Assembly: GCA_036351115.1 (NCBI GenBank)
Contig: JAZBOL010000057.1
Location: 68,811 to 132,810, forward strand
DNA length: 64,000 bases
Direction of reading: 5' to 3'
DNA from: Marinihelvus sp036351115
GTDB taxonomy: Bacteria; Pseudomonadota; Gammaproteobacteria; Xanthomonadales; SZUA-36
In this document: piece by piece, positions 8,745 to 17,292 of the stretch
Layout: every line of letters starts with the position of its first letter
How positions within the stretch are numbered: the first letter of the stretch is position 1
The notes under the pieces: generated by a model
What the model was told of the DNA's origin: nothing
The model's database searches: none
The model's input: the letters and a program-made list of their open reading frames with translations, nothing else
Position numbers and translations under genes: made by a program

Positions 8745-9450
8745 GGGCGCGACCGGCGACCAGCCCGACACCGAGCAGCAGGGCGAGCAGGCCGAGGCTA
8801 TCCAGGGCAGGCACCGCCGCGGTGCGCGGCTCGGACGATGTCGGGGGTGGCGGCGCGACGGCCGCGGCGGTCACCGTGAATTCGTAGTCGGTCACGGAGC
8901 CCGTGTTCTGGACCCACAGCGTCCACGCGCCCGCGTCCAGGGGCGCGCCCCCGAGATCGTCCAGCAACTCTTCTCCCACCCGGGTACCGGGCGCCACGCC
9001 GGCGATGGCGAAGCCCCGCAGCGCCGCGGCACTGTTGAGATCCGTGATCTGGCTGCCGGGTTCGAGGGCCACCAGCATGCCACCGTCCGACGGCTCGGAG
9101 ATCAAATCGAAGTTCGTGAACTGTATGGACGTGATTTCAAGCCCCGCCGGAACGTTGAGCGTCACGATGTCGAGATCCAGCGGGTTGTCCGTCACCGATC
9201 CGCGAATGACGTTGCTGCCGGCGTCGATGGCCAGCGGCGTGGGGCTGGATGGATCGCCGGACAGGTCACCATTGATTAATTCGTTGTAATTGGCGGCAAG
9301 CACGGCGCTTGAAACGCCCAGACATCCGACCGCCACGAGCATGCCCAAACGGCGGCGGACCGGTCGTTTTCCGGTACCCGGTCGCTGGCGTGAATGGTGA
9401 GCGGCGCGGCGCCCCTTCCCTGAAGTGCACGGCCCTGAAACGCATGACAT
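8728..9450 (-). CDS. Surface protein with IPTL/PEP-CTERM-like sorting tail
   Basis: A 240-residue protein starting at the ATG at 9450, chosen because AGGAGG sits 8 bases upstream. A basic N-region ending KRPVRRR leads into the signal core LGMLVAVGCLGVSSAVLAA. The mature part is a beta-rich domain (NELINGDLSGDPSS to YEFTVTAAAV) of a type seen in pre-peptidase-like or lectin-like bacterial surface modules. After a proline-rich linker (PPPPTSSEP) the tail reads VPALDSLGLLALLLGVGLV and ends in a basic RALRNGN. That tripartite end (short motif, hydrophobic helix, basic tail) is the architecture of IPTL-CTERM/PEP-CTERM sorting signals. Function unknown. Confidence 0.65.
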   Translation of the reverse strand: MSCVSGPCTSGKGRRAAHHSRQRPGTGKRPVRRRLGMLVAVGCLGVSSAVLAANYNELINGDLSGDPSSPTPLAIDAGSNVIRGSVTDNPLDLDIVTLNVPAGLEITSIQFTNFDLISEPSDGGMLVALEPGSQITDLNSAAALRGFAIAGVAPGTRVGEELLDDLGGAPLDAGAWTLWVQNTGSVTDYEFTVTAAAVAPPPPTSSEPRTAAVPALDSLGLLALLLGVGLVAGRALRNGN

Positions 9451-9587
9451 GGGTTCAGCCTCCTGCTGGTAGGCCGGCCCCAGCGCCGGCCCTTCGGGAG
9501 CAGAGTATAACCGCCCGTGGCGCCTGCCTTGCCCCCGCATTCACGATCCTTCTGGTTCCATGACGCTCCTCCTTCCGGAAACGAACC

Positions 9588-9872
9588 ATGAAAGCATGCT
9601 GGAACGGCGCCCTCATCGCGGAATCCGAAGACACGGTCGTGGTCGAGGGCAATCACTATTTTCCGGCCGACGCCCTGGTGTCGGCGCATTTCGAGCCCAG
9701 TGATCACACGAGCCACTGCGGCTGGAAAGGCACGGCCAACTATTATCACGTGGTCGTCGACGGCGAGCGAAACGACAACGCCGCCTGGGTTTACCGCGAG
9801 CCCTTCGAGGCGGCCCGCGAAATCACCGGCCGGGTGGCGTTCTGGAAAGGAGTCGAGGTCTCGGAAAGCTGA
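9588..9872 (+). CDS. DUF427 domain protein
   Basis: A 94-residue cytoplasmic protein of the DUF427 family (PF04248). Visible hallmarks are the N-terminal WNGALIAES strand, the FEPSDHTSHCGWKGTANYY motif at residues 36-53, and AWVYREPFEAAREITGRVAFW near the C-terminus. The length is that of a single complete domain. The family is widespread in bacteria and fungi, small and of unknown biochemical role. No operon partner: the pullulanase gene follows after 63 bases. Confidence 0.85.
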   Translation: MKACWNGALIAESEDTVVVEGNHYFPADALVSAHFEPSDHTSHCGWKGTANYYHVVVDGERNDNAAWVYREPFEAAREITGRVAFWKGVEVSES

Positions 9873-9935
9873 AGGCTTGGCCGGGCGCGGCGGGGTGCGT
9901 ATGCTCGCTGCTGTACCTGTCACGACCCAGACCCG

Positions 9936-12638
9936 ATGCGCAGCCGACACCCCGTGGCCTTCGCGGCCTCCGCCGTTCTCCTGGTCCTCGCCTGGTTCCT
10001 CCTCGCCGGCATCCCCGGTGCTTCTGCCCGGGGGGAACCGCCTCCGGCCCACGCCCGCGCCCACTGGCTGACGCCGGATTTGCTGGTGTGGCCCCACCAG
10101 GAACCGGGAGCGAACTTTACCCTGCACGCCGCGAGCGAAGGTGGCCTGTCCCTCGACGGCGGTGAGGTCACCGGGGGCGAGGCCCGGGAATTGACCGTCG
10201 TGGACGGCGGCCTTCCGCACGAGCTCCGGCGTCGTTATCCCCATCTCCGGGACGCGCTTACCCTGCGATTGCCACCCGCCGACGACCGCCGACTGGATAC
10301 GCTGCTGCGCGGACAACTGCTGATCTCGGCCCGCCCTCAGGGTGGCGGACCGGCGTCGGTCACGGGCCTGCAGCTGCCCGGCGTCCTCGACCATCGCTTT
10401 CCCTACGACGGACCGCTGGGCGTCGTGATGGCGTCGACCGGTCCCGTGTTTCGGCTCTGGGCGCCCACGGCGAAAGCCGTCCGCCTGCTGCATTACGCGG
10501 ACGCCGACCCGAACGCCGCGGCCACGGCTCACGCCATGACCCGGGACCCGGCAAGCGGGACCTGGACCTTCCGAGGGCCGCCGTCGTGGGAGGGCAGCTA
10601 CTACCGCTACGAGGTCTCCGTGTTCACCCGGGAAACCGGCCGGGTGGAGACGAACCGGGTTACCGATCCCTATGCTCATGGCCTGTCAGCGGACAGCGCC
10701 CGGAGCTGGATCGTCGACCTGGAGGACCCGGCGCTGTTCCCGGCCGGCTGGGCCCGGCGGGAACGTCCGGCCTTTTCCTCGCCGGTGGACGCCGTCCTCT
10801 ATGAACTCCACGTTCGGGATTTCAGCATCCGGGACGACACGGTGCCGCTCGCGCACCGGGGCACCTTCCGCGCCTTTCGGCACCGCGACTCCCTGGGCAT
10901 GCAGCACCTGGCGCGACTGCAGGCCGCAGGGCTGAGCCATGTGCACCTGCTACCGGTTTTCGATATCGCCACCGTGCCGGAGCGGCGCGAGGAGCAGGCG
11001 ATCCCGGACCCGGCACGGCTCGCCGCAGCGCAGCCGGAGTCGGATGAGCAGCAGGCGCTGATCAGCGAAATTCGGGACCGGGACGGCTTCAACTGGGGTT
11101 ACGACCCCTGGCACTACACGGTCCCGGAGGGTAGCTATGCCACGGATCCGGACGGCCCGGCGCGAATCCTGGAGTTTCGGGAGATGGTCCAGGCTCTTAA
11201 CGACACGGGCCTGCGGGTGGTGATGGACGTGGTCTACAACCATACCCACGCGGCGGGACGGTCACGGGGCTCCGTGCTGGACCAGATCGTGCCGGGGTAT
11301 TACCACCGGCTGGACGCCGATGGCCGGGTGGAAACCAGCACCTGCTGCGCCAACACCGCCAGCGAACACGCCATGATGGAGAAGCTGCTGATCGACTCGG
11401 TGCTGACCTGGGCGCGCGCCTACGGCATCGAGGGCTTCCGCTTCGATCTCATGGGGCACCACGGGCGCGACACCATGCTCAAGCTGCGTCAGGCCCTCGA
11501 CGGCCTGACCCCCGAGGCCGACGGCGTCCGGGGCAACGACATCATCCTGTACGGGGAAGGCTGGAATTTCGGCGAGGTCGCCAACGACGCGCGCTTCGTC
11601 CAGGCCCGCCAGGGCCGCCTGGCCGGCAGCGGCATCGGCACCTTCAGCGACCGCCTGCGTGACGGGGCCCGCGGCGGCCTGTACAACGCCCACCCCTCGA
11701 CCCAGGGCTTCATCAACGGCCTGGCTGACGACCCGTCCGAATTCACCCGGGCGACGGGCCGGGACCCGGCCACCCTGGCGCTCTGGACCGACTGGATCCG
11801 CGTCGGGCTCGCCGGCGACCTGGCCGATTACCGTTTCACGGCGTCGGACGGCAGCCTGCGATCCGGCGCCGAGATCGACTACAACGGAAGTCCCGCCGGC
11901 TACACCGCCGCCCCGGCGGAAAACATCAGCTACGTCGCCGCTCACGACAATGAGACCCTTTTCGACGCCAACCAGCTCAAGTTACCGGTCGCCACGACCA
12001 TGGCGGACCGCGTACGTGTGCAGACGCTCGCCAACGCGCTCGCCGTGCTGGGCCAGGGCGTGCCCTTCGTGCATGCCGGCCAGGAATTTCTCCGCAGCAA
12101 GTCCATGGACCGGGACAGCTTCAATTCCGGTGACTGGTTCAACGCCATCGACTGGCGTTTCGAAGACGGCAACTGGGGGCGGGGTTTGCCCGTGGAGGAC
12201 AAGAACGGGGAGCACTGGCCGGCCATGCGCCCCTTGCTGGCGGATCCGGCACTCGCCCCAGACGTGGAGCACCGGCGCCAGGCCCTGGCCGACTTCGAGG
12301 CCCTGCTGAACATCCGGCGATCGACGCCGCTCTTTCGGCTGAGGGACCTGGACTCGGTGCAGCGCCACCTGGCTTTTCACAACACCGGCCCGGATGCGGT
12401 CCCGGGCCTGATCGTGATGAGCCTTCATGACCCGGAGAACCGGCTGGGCGGACCCTTCGGAACCGTGGTCGTCCTGTTCAACGCCCGGGTCTCCGGGGTC
12501 CGTTTCACGCTGGAGGAATCCCTGGCGCCGTCGCTGAGGCCTCACCCCGCGCAGCCTGACCGGATGGCGGGAACCGTCGCAGGCAACGTACTCACCGCCC
12601 CGCCCCGCAGCGTCGCCGTGTTCGTCGCGGAGCGCTGA
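9936..12638 (+). CDS. pulA: Pullulanase-type alpha-1,6-glucosidase (GH13)
   Basis: A 900-residue exported debranching enzyme that hydrolyses alpha-1,6 bonds in pullulan, glycogen or limit dextrins. Residues 1-30 form a signal peptide (FAASAVLLVLAWFLLAGIPGASA). Residues 35-120 look like an N-terminal starch-binding (CBM41-like) domain, residues about 155-260 a CBM48 module (GPVFRLWAPTAKAVRLL), followed by the GH13 barrel beginning AVLYELHVRDFSI. Catalytic residues are Asp504 (nucleophile, GFRFDLMGHH), Glu541 (acid/base, YGEGWNFG) and Asp671 (AAHDNETL). The C-terminal 170 residues fit the pullulanase beta-sandwich (DUF3372-like). Size and order are normal for Gram-negative PulA. Confidence 0.93.
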   Translation: MRSRHPVAFAASAVLLVLAWFLLAGIPGASARGEPPPAHARAHWLTPDLLVWPHQEPGANFTLHAASEGGLSLDGGEVTGGEARELTVVDGGLPHELRRRYPHLRDALTLRLPPADDRRLDTLLRGQLLISARPQGGGPASVTGLQLPGVLDHRFPYDGPLGVVMASTGPVFRLWAPTAKAVRLLHYADADPNAAATAHAMTRDPASGTWTFRGPPSWEGSYYRYEVSVFTRETGRVETNRVTDPYAHGLSADSARSWIVDLEDPALFPAGWARRERPAFSSPVDAVLYELHVRDFSIRDDTVPLAHRGTFRAFRHRDSLGMQHLARLQAAGLSHVHLLPVFDIATVPERREEQAIPDPARLAAAQPESDEQQALISEIRDRDGFNWGYDPWHYTVPEGSYATDPDGPARILEFREMVQALNDTGLRVVMDVVYNHTHAAGRSRGSVLDQIVPGYYHRLDADGRVETSTCCANTASEHAMMEKLLIDSVLTWARAYGIEGFRFDLMGHHGRDTMLKLRQALDGLTPEADGVRGNDIILYGEGWNFGEVANDARFVQARQGRLAGSGIGTFSDRLRDGARGGLYNAHPSTQGFINGLADDPSEFTRATGRDPATLALWTDWIRVGLAGDLADYRFTASDGSLRSGAEIDYNGSPAGYTAAPAENISYVAAHDNETLFDANQLKLPVATTMADRVRVQTLANALAVLGQGVPFVHAGQEFLRSKSMDRDSFNSGDWFNAIDWRFEDGNWGRGLPVEDKNGEHWPAMRPLLADPALAPDVEHRRQALADFEALLNIRRSTPLFRLRDLDSVQRHLAFHNTGPDAVPGLIVMSLHDPENRLGGPFGTVVVLFNARVSGVRFTLEESLAPSLRPHPAQPDRMAGTVAGNVLTAPPRSVAVFVAER

Positions 12639-12657
12639 GCACCCCGACCCGCGAATC

Positions 12658-13215
12658 TCAGGCGGTTTTCGCGCGCTTCGTCGCTTTGCGAACGGTTGTC
12701 GCGATCATCACCATCATCAGCCCCGTGAAGAGCAGCTTGAGGCCGAGCAGAATGCCGATGGCCATGGCTCCCGCGACCGGGAACTGGGTAAACATGAGAC
12801 CACCGAGCAAAATGGAGGCAATGGCATTGAGGAGCAGCCATCCCCAGCCATCGGCGGGCCGGGCGGACAGCGCGATGATCACCTCGCTGATGCCGGAGAG
12901 CAGCAGGTAGATCGCCAGGAACAGGACCAGGGTCGCGACGGCCACGCCGGGGTTCAGGATCATGTAGACGCCGGCGGCGAGGGTCAGCAGCCCCAGGATG
13001 ATGGCCAGGACGCCAGCCTTCGCGCGGAAGGCGAAGAGGGTCTGGAACACACCGCCGAAGGCCAGCAGCCATCCCACCATCAGGGCCACGGACATGCCGG
13101 CGATAACCGGTGAAGCCATGGCGATGACGCCACCGACGATGAGCAGGACCCCGATAACGATGGCCCAGGACGTGTTCCTGTGAATGCGGTCGATGATGGT
13201 TTCCAAGGTGTTCAC
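12658..13215 (-). CDS. HdeD-family membrane protein (DUF308)
   Basis: A 185-residue integral membrane protein with six predicted helices arranged as repeats of a short hairpin, as in HdeD/DUF308 proteins: WAIVIGVLLIVGGVIAMASPV, then LMVGWLLAFGGVFQTLFAF, then the pattern repeats twice. The motif ASPVIAGMSVALMVGWLLAF is typical. E. coli HdeD is linked to acid resistance at high cell density; the role here is unknown. The start is GTG at 13215 with AGAAGGGA just upstream. A lysine/arginine-rich tail (RKATKRAKTA) is expected to be cytoplasmic. It is divergent from the cyclase gene. Confidence 0.82.
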   Translation of the reverse strand: MNTLETIIDRIHRNTSWAIVIGVLLIVGGVIAMASPVIAGMSVALMVGWLLAFGGVFQTLFAFRAKAGVLAIILGLLTLAAGVYMILNPGVAVATLVLFLAIYLLLSGISEVIIALSARPADGWGWLLLNAIASILLGGLMFTQFPVAGAMAIGILLGLKLLFTGLMMVMIATTVRKATKRAKTA

Positions 13216-13334
13216 TCCCTTCTGGTTTCACCCTCAGTCTAGACGAGACTTTGCACCGCCGCGTGGCGCTGCAGGCCGCGAGCGGGGGGCTATACTTTCA
13301 CAACATTGACAAGGAACCGGTCAGGAATCGCCTC

Positions 13335-13988
13335 ATGGAATCATCCTCATCTTTTCCCTACCCGTTGCTCGAAGACCCGGTGGCCCTCGCCCGGTGCCGG
13401 GGCTGGAGCGAGGCGGTGTACAGTGACCTGCTTGCGCTGCAGCGAGGCGAGATGAGCGAAACCACGTTCCGCAGCACGCACCTGTGGACCCGCGCGATCC
13501 TCGTGCTGGACATGACGGATTTCACGACCTCCGCCATCTCCGCCGGCGACATGGGCAGCCTGCTCCGAATCCTCGATGCCCAGAAGGTCGTGCTGCCCGT
13601 GCTGCAGGAGCACGGCGCCGTGCTGTCGCACTGCTTTGCGGACGACATCTTCGCCCTGTTCGAAGACCCGTCCGTGGCGCTCGACGCCGCCATCGAGATT
13701 CAGCGTCGTGTTACCGCCTTCAACGACAGCGAACTCGCCTCGGCCTTTCCGACCCACTGCTGCATCGGCATCGGTTACGGCCAGGTGCTCAAGATCGGCC
13801 CGGACCTGGCCCAGGGCGCCGAGATGAACATGGCCAGCAAGCTGGGCGAGGACCTGGCGCGCGGTCGCGAAATCCTGATCACGGAAAACACCTACCGAGC
13901 CGTGAGCGAGCGGAACGATGTCTCTTTCACCCACCACCCCCAGGATGAACGGCCCTTCGGCTTCTACGAGGTGGGCTACGCGGTCTGA
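13335..13988 (+). CDS. Class III adenylate/guanylate cyclase-like domain protein
   Basis: A 217-residue protein starting at the ATG at 13335. Residues 45-200 resemble a stand-alone class III cyclase catalytic domain. The metal-binding aspartates appear as Asp59 in VLDMTDFT and Asp103 in HCFADDIFALF, and the C-terminal transition-state loop is GAEMNMASKLGEDLA, with Asn165 kept and the usual arginine replaced by Lys169. There is no transmembrane segment or sensor domain. It could be a divergent active cyclase or a nucleotide-binding relic. It ends 13 bases inside the convergent monooxygenase gene. Confidence 0.7.
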   Translation: MESSSSFPYPLLEDPVALARCRGWSEAVYSDLLALQRGEMSETTFRSTHLWTRAILVLDMTDFTTSAISAGDMGSLLRILDAQKVVLPVLQEHGAVLSHCFADDIFALFEDPSVALDAAIEIQRRVTAFNDSELASAFPTHCCIGIGYGQVLKIGPDLAQGAEMNMASKLGEDLARGREILITENTYRAVSERNDVSFTHHPQDERPFGFYEVGYAV

Positions 13989-14341
13989 GCCGCGTCCTTG
14001 CGAAGGAACCCGGCAACCCGCTCCAGGGTCTTCACCTCCATGAACGGCCCGCAGGACGGGTCGAAATTCATCACGAACAGCGCTTCGTGGTCTTTGAGAA
14101 ACTGCTTGAACGGCTTTCCATGAAGGTGTGCCTGGAAGGCATCTTCGTCGCGGTAAATCTCGAGAAAGACGATCTGTTCCGCCGCCGTTGGCGGCAGGGA
14201 GCCGGCGGCTCCCTGGTGGACCAGGTAGCCGAGCGTGCCGGGTTCATTCCCGTGCACCGTGTCCACGAGTTCCTGGAGCGCCAACCGCCCGGCCTCTATC
14301 TTGCCCGGTTTCAGGTACCAGGTCGCCAAAACCGTGTGCAT
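13976..14341 (-). CDS. Antibiotic biosynthesis monooxygenase (ABM) domain protein
   Basis: A 121-residue cytoplasmic protein with the small ferredoxin-like ABM fold: VLATWYLKPGKIEAGRLALQELV at the start, LGYLVHQG in the middle, EQIVFLEIYRDEDAFQAHLHGKPFKQFL in the core. Families with this pattern include quinol monooxygenases (YgiN), haem-degrading IsdG-type enzymes and unassigned stress proteins; nothing here distinguishes them. The ATG at 14341 is supported by AAGGAG 6 bases upstream and lies inside the end of the upstream MATE gene (98-base overlap in another frame), so the two are probably cotranscribed. The 3' end overlaps the cyclase gene by 13 bases. Confidence 0.78.
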   Translation of the reverse strand: MHTVLATWYLKPGKIEAGRLALQELVDTVHGNEPGTLGYLVHQGAAGSLPPTAAEQIVFLEIYRDEDAFQAHLHGKPFKQFLKDHEALFVMNFDPSCGPFMEVKTLERVAGFLRKDAAQTA

Positions 14342-15770
14342 GCCGATCTCCTTCCGCGGTGTGTGAGGACTCATCATCACCGGCCTCCGGCCCTTTCGGC
14401 AAGCCCGCTTCCCGGCCCGGTGCCGGCGGGCCGATCGTGGGCGGCAGGCGCAGGACCAGCGCCAGGGCGAAGGCGAAGGTGACGGCCTCCGCGATGGGAA
14501 TGGCCAGGAAGATGCCCAGGTCATCCAGCCAGATCGGCAGCAGCAGGAGGCCCGCCGCCGGCAGCACCAGGCTTCGGGACAGGGCAATGGCCGCCGACGG
14601 AACCGGCCGGTGCAGCGCCGTGAAATAGGAGGCCAGGGTGAGGTTCATGCCGTTGAACAGGAACGCGGGCCAGAACCAGGCGATGAACTCGAGCGCGATG
14701 GACAGGGTTTCGCCTTCCGCCTCGCCCAGGAACAGACCCACCATGGCCTCGGGGACGAACACGAACAGCGCGCTGGCCGTCAATCCCACTGCGAGCGCTG
14801 ACGAGAGGCCGAGCAACAGGTACTGACGGATTCGCGCCGGCTGCCGCGCGCCCAGATTCTTGCTCACGGTCGGCTGCAGGGACTCGCTGATCCCGTAGCA
14901 GACCTCCAGACCCAGCATCACCAGGTAACCGATGATCGTATAGGCCGCGACACCGGCCACCCCCAGGCGCGTGATCATGACCCAGTTGAACAGCAACACG
15001 ACCAGGCCGATGGAGAGTTCATTCGTGAATTCCGAAAAGCCGTTCCAGGCGGCACGCAGGATCACGCCCCAGCGCCGGTCCACGCGCACCGGTCGGAGGT
15101 TGCAACGCCGGTGAAACAGGTGCGTGATGAGAATCGCGAAGATGAACACGTCCGCCAGGGCCGAAGCCCAGGCGGCGCCCTCGATGCCCCAGCCGAGGCC
15201 AATGATGAACAGGGCATTGAGCGCAATGTTCGCCACGGAAAACCCGACGAGACCCACGGCGGCGAGCACCGGGCGTCCATCGACCCGGACAAAGTAGTAC
15301 AGCGTCAGGCCCGCGATCAGCAGGGGAGCGAACCACAGGATGATTCGCATGTACCGGGTGACCATGGGCGCGATTTCCGCATTGGCGCCCAGCAGGCGCA
15401 CCACCTCCTCGAGGAACAGGAGGCATCCGCCGCTGAGGAGCACCCCCAGCCCGAGCGTGGCGATCATGGTGCGGGTGAATACGTCGGAAGCTGCCTGCCG
15501 GTTGCCTTCGCCGAGAAACTTTCCGCAGACGACCGAACCGCCCACGGCCAGCATGAACACGATGGCGGAGAACGCCGCCCACACGGGCAAGGCGATATTG
15601 ACGGCGGCCAACGCCTCCGAGCCGACGAAATTGCCGATGAAGATGCCGTCGATGACGCCGGCGGAGGTCGCCGCGAGCATGCCGAGCACCGAGGGGACGG
15701 CATAGTGAAAAAACACCGGGACCACGGGGCCAGTGACGGGATCGAAACGCTGGTTGCCGTCCGTGTTCAA
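14244..15770 (-). CDS. MATE-family multidrug/cation antiporter
   Basis: A 508-residue membrane protein with 12 predicted helices in two bundles. The N-terminal half begins FFHYAVPSVLGMLAATSAGVIDGIFIGNFVGSEALAAVNIALPVW, the MATE signature with the conserved proline-containing first helix. A second copy of the pattern begins near residue 240 (NGFSEFTNELSIGLVVLLFN). Members export drugs or organic cations against Na+ or H+. The start is TTG at 15770 with GGGAA upstream; no better start is seen. The helical region ends near residue 445 (LALVLRLPP); about 60 further hydrophilic residues form an unusual tail, about half of it coded by sequence that also encodes the start of the monooxygenase. Confidence 0.87.
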   Translation of the reverse strand: MNTDGNQRFDPVTGPVVPVFFHYAVPSVLGMLAATSAGVIDGIFIGNFVGSEALAAVNIALPVWAAFSAIVFMLAVGGSVVCGKFLGEGNRQAASDVFTRTMIATLGLGVLLSGGCLLFLEEVVRLLGANAEIAPMVTRYMRIILWFAPLLIAGLTLYYFVRVDGRPVLAAVGLVGFSVANIALNALFIIGLGWGIEGAAWASALADVFIFAILITHLFHRRCNLRPVRVDRRWGVILRAAWNGFSEFTNELSIGLVVLLFNWVMITRLGVAGVAAYTIIGYLVMLGLEVCYGISESLQPTVSKNLGARQPARIRQYLLLGLSSALAVGLTASALFVFVPEAMVGLFLGEAEGETLSIALEFIAWFWPAFLFNGMNLTLASYFTALHRPVPSAAIALSRSLVLPAAGLLLLPIWLDDLGIFLAIPIAEAVTFAFALALVLRLPPTIGPPAPGREAGLPKGPEAGDDESSHTAEGDRHAHGFGDLVPETGQDRGRAVGAPGTRGHGARE

Positions 15771-15911
15771 AGCGGTTCCCGGAACGGGAAACAGTATCCG
15801 TTTTGTGGCATGGTAAGCTGAGACGAGGCGGCCATCGGGTTCGCCCGTTTACACACGATCTTCACCCGGGAAAGCGCACCCTTCCCCCAGCCAACCCAAA
15901 CCGGAAACGTC

Positions 15912-16358
15912 ATGATCAGCATCAGCCAGTTCCTCGACGAAAAAGGACGCCAGGTCTATAGCGTGCGCCAGGATGAGCCTGTGCTCAAAGCGCTCGAACT
16001 CATGGCGGAAAAAGACTGCGGCGCCCTGGTGGTTCTCGATGACGCCGGTGGTCTCGCCGGGGTCATTTCCGAACGGGATTACGCGCGAAAAGTGATTCTC
16101 CACCGCAAAGCCTCGATCGATACGCCCGTCTCCGACATCATGACCGCGGATGTCGTGACGGTGAATGAGAGCCATACGCTGGACCAGTGCCTCGCCATTA
16201 TGGGTCAACAGAACATCCGCCACCTGCCCGTCGTGGAACGCCGGAAAGTGGTTGGCGTACTCGGCATCGGTGAACTGGTGACCCTGAAGATGCAGGAGAA
16301 GGAGCACCAGATCCAGAACCTGACGACCTACATCAACGGCAACCTCGCCTATCGCTGA
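15912..16358 (+). CDS. Two-CBS-domain protein
   Basis: A 148-residue cytoplasmic protein consisting of a tandem pair of CBS motifs (a Bateman module). The first covers about residues 18-65 (VLKALELMAEKDCGALVVLD, then GVISERDYARK) and the second about 77-130 (DIMTADVVTVNESHTLDQCLAIM, then IRHLPVVERRKVVGVLGIGELV). Such modules bind adenosine nucleotides and act as energy sensors; stand-alone versions lack a catalytic partner. The last 10 bases overlap the end of the convergent phzF-like gene. Confidence 0.9.
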   Translation: MISISQFLDEKGRQVYSVRQDEPVLKALELMAEKDCGALVVLDDAGGLAGVISERDYARKVILHRKASIDTPVSDIMTADVVTVNESHTLDQCLAIMGQQNIRHLPVVERRKVVGVLGIGELVTLKMQEKEHQIQNLTTYINGNLAYR

Positions 16359-17191
16359 AACGCCGCCTGCCCCTCGATGAGCGTGCGGGTCGCTCCACCG
16401 ATCCAGATTTCGCCATCCCGCGCCTCCACCGCGATCTCACCGGCCCGGCCAAGACAGTGGCCCTGGGTCGCCCGGTCCCTCTCCGGCGCCAGCCCCTGGC
16501 CGATGAGCCACTGGGCCACCCCCGCATTCAGACTGCCCGTCACCGGATCCTCCGGGACACCAAGTGACGGCACGAAGGCTCTCACCTCGAAATCCGCCGC
16601 TGCCGCCTCGTCCCAGGGTCCGACCACACCCAGGACCGCGTCCCCCAGGGCGGCGAAATCGGGCGTCAGTGCCCGCACCCGGTCAGCGCTTTCCAGCAGC
16701 AGCGCGCACCACCCGGGCCCGTTGTCCACCCACTGGTGCGCCACGATCTCGTTCGGCGCGAGCCCCAGCGCCAACGCGAGGGAAGCCACGCGCCCGGCCT
16801 CCAGCGGACCGCTGCGGCGCAACGGAGGCGCCGCGAAGGCGAGTTGATCCCGATTCCGCCGGAGCGTCACGTATCCCACGCCACACTCCTGCACGATGAC
16901 CTCGCGACCGGCGGGAACGCCTCCGGCCTCCAGCCAGGCATGGGCGCTGCCCAGCGTCGGATGGCCGGCGAAGGGGAGTTCGCCGCCGGGCGTAAAGATT
17001 CTCAAGCGGTAGTCGGCCTCGCCCCGGGTGGCTGGCAGAAGAAAGGTCGTCTCCGACAGGTTCGTCCAGCGGGCAAAAGCCGCCATCTCCTGGTCACTGA
17101 TTCCCGCGGCGTCGTGCACCACGGCGACCGGATTGCCGCGGAAGGGTTGCGAAGAGAACACGTCGACCTGTCGAAAGGCGTGCAAGGGCAT
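16349..17191 (-). CDS. PhzF-family isomerase/epimerase
   Basis: A 280-residue protein of the PhzF/diaminopimelate-epimerase fold. Hallmarks: FRQVDVFSSQPFRGNPVAVV at the start, the conserved acid in NLSETTFLLP, GELPFAGHPTLGSAHAWL near residue 75, and the second-domain loop GVPEDPVTGSLNAGVAQWLI. PhzF of phenazine synthesis isomerises a dihydroxyanthranilate; most homologues have unknown substrates, and no phenazine genes are nearby. The frame is open to 17230, but the ATG at 17191 reproduces the usual family N-terminus. No operon partner. Confidence 0.88.
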   Translation of the reverse strand: MPLHAFRQVDVFSSQPFRGNPVAVVHDAAGISDQEMAAFARWTNLSETTFLLPATRGEADYRLRIFTPGGELPFAGHPTLGSAHAWLEAGGVPAGREVIVQECGVGYVTLRRNRDQLAFAAPPLRRSGPLEAGRVASLALALGLAPNEIVAHQWVDNGPGWCALLLESADRVRALTPDFAALGDAVLGVVGPWDEAAAADFEVRAFVPSLGVPEDPVTGSLNAGVAQWLIGQGLAPERDRATQGHCLGRAGEIAVEARDGEIWIGGATRTLIEGQAAFQR

Positions 17192-17292
17192 GGGGACGGA
17201 TACTCGGTCGGCGGCGAATACGGTCAGCATAGCGAATTCGCCATGATCGGGCCCCTGTCCTAGACTCGGAGTATCAAAAGAAGGAGAAGCCC

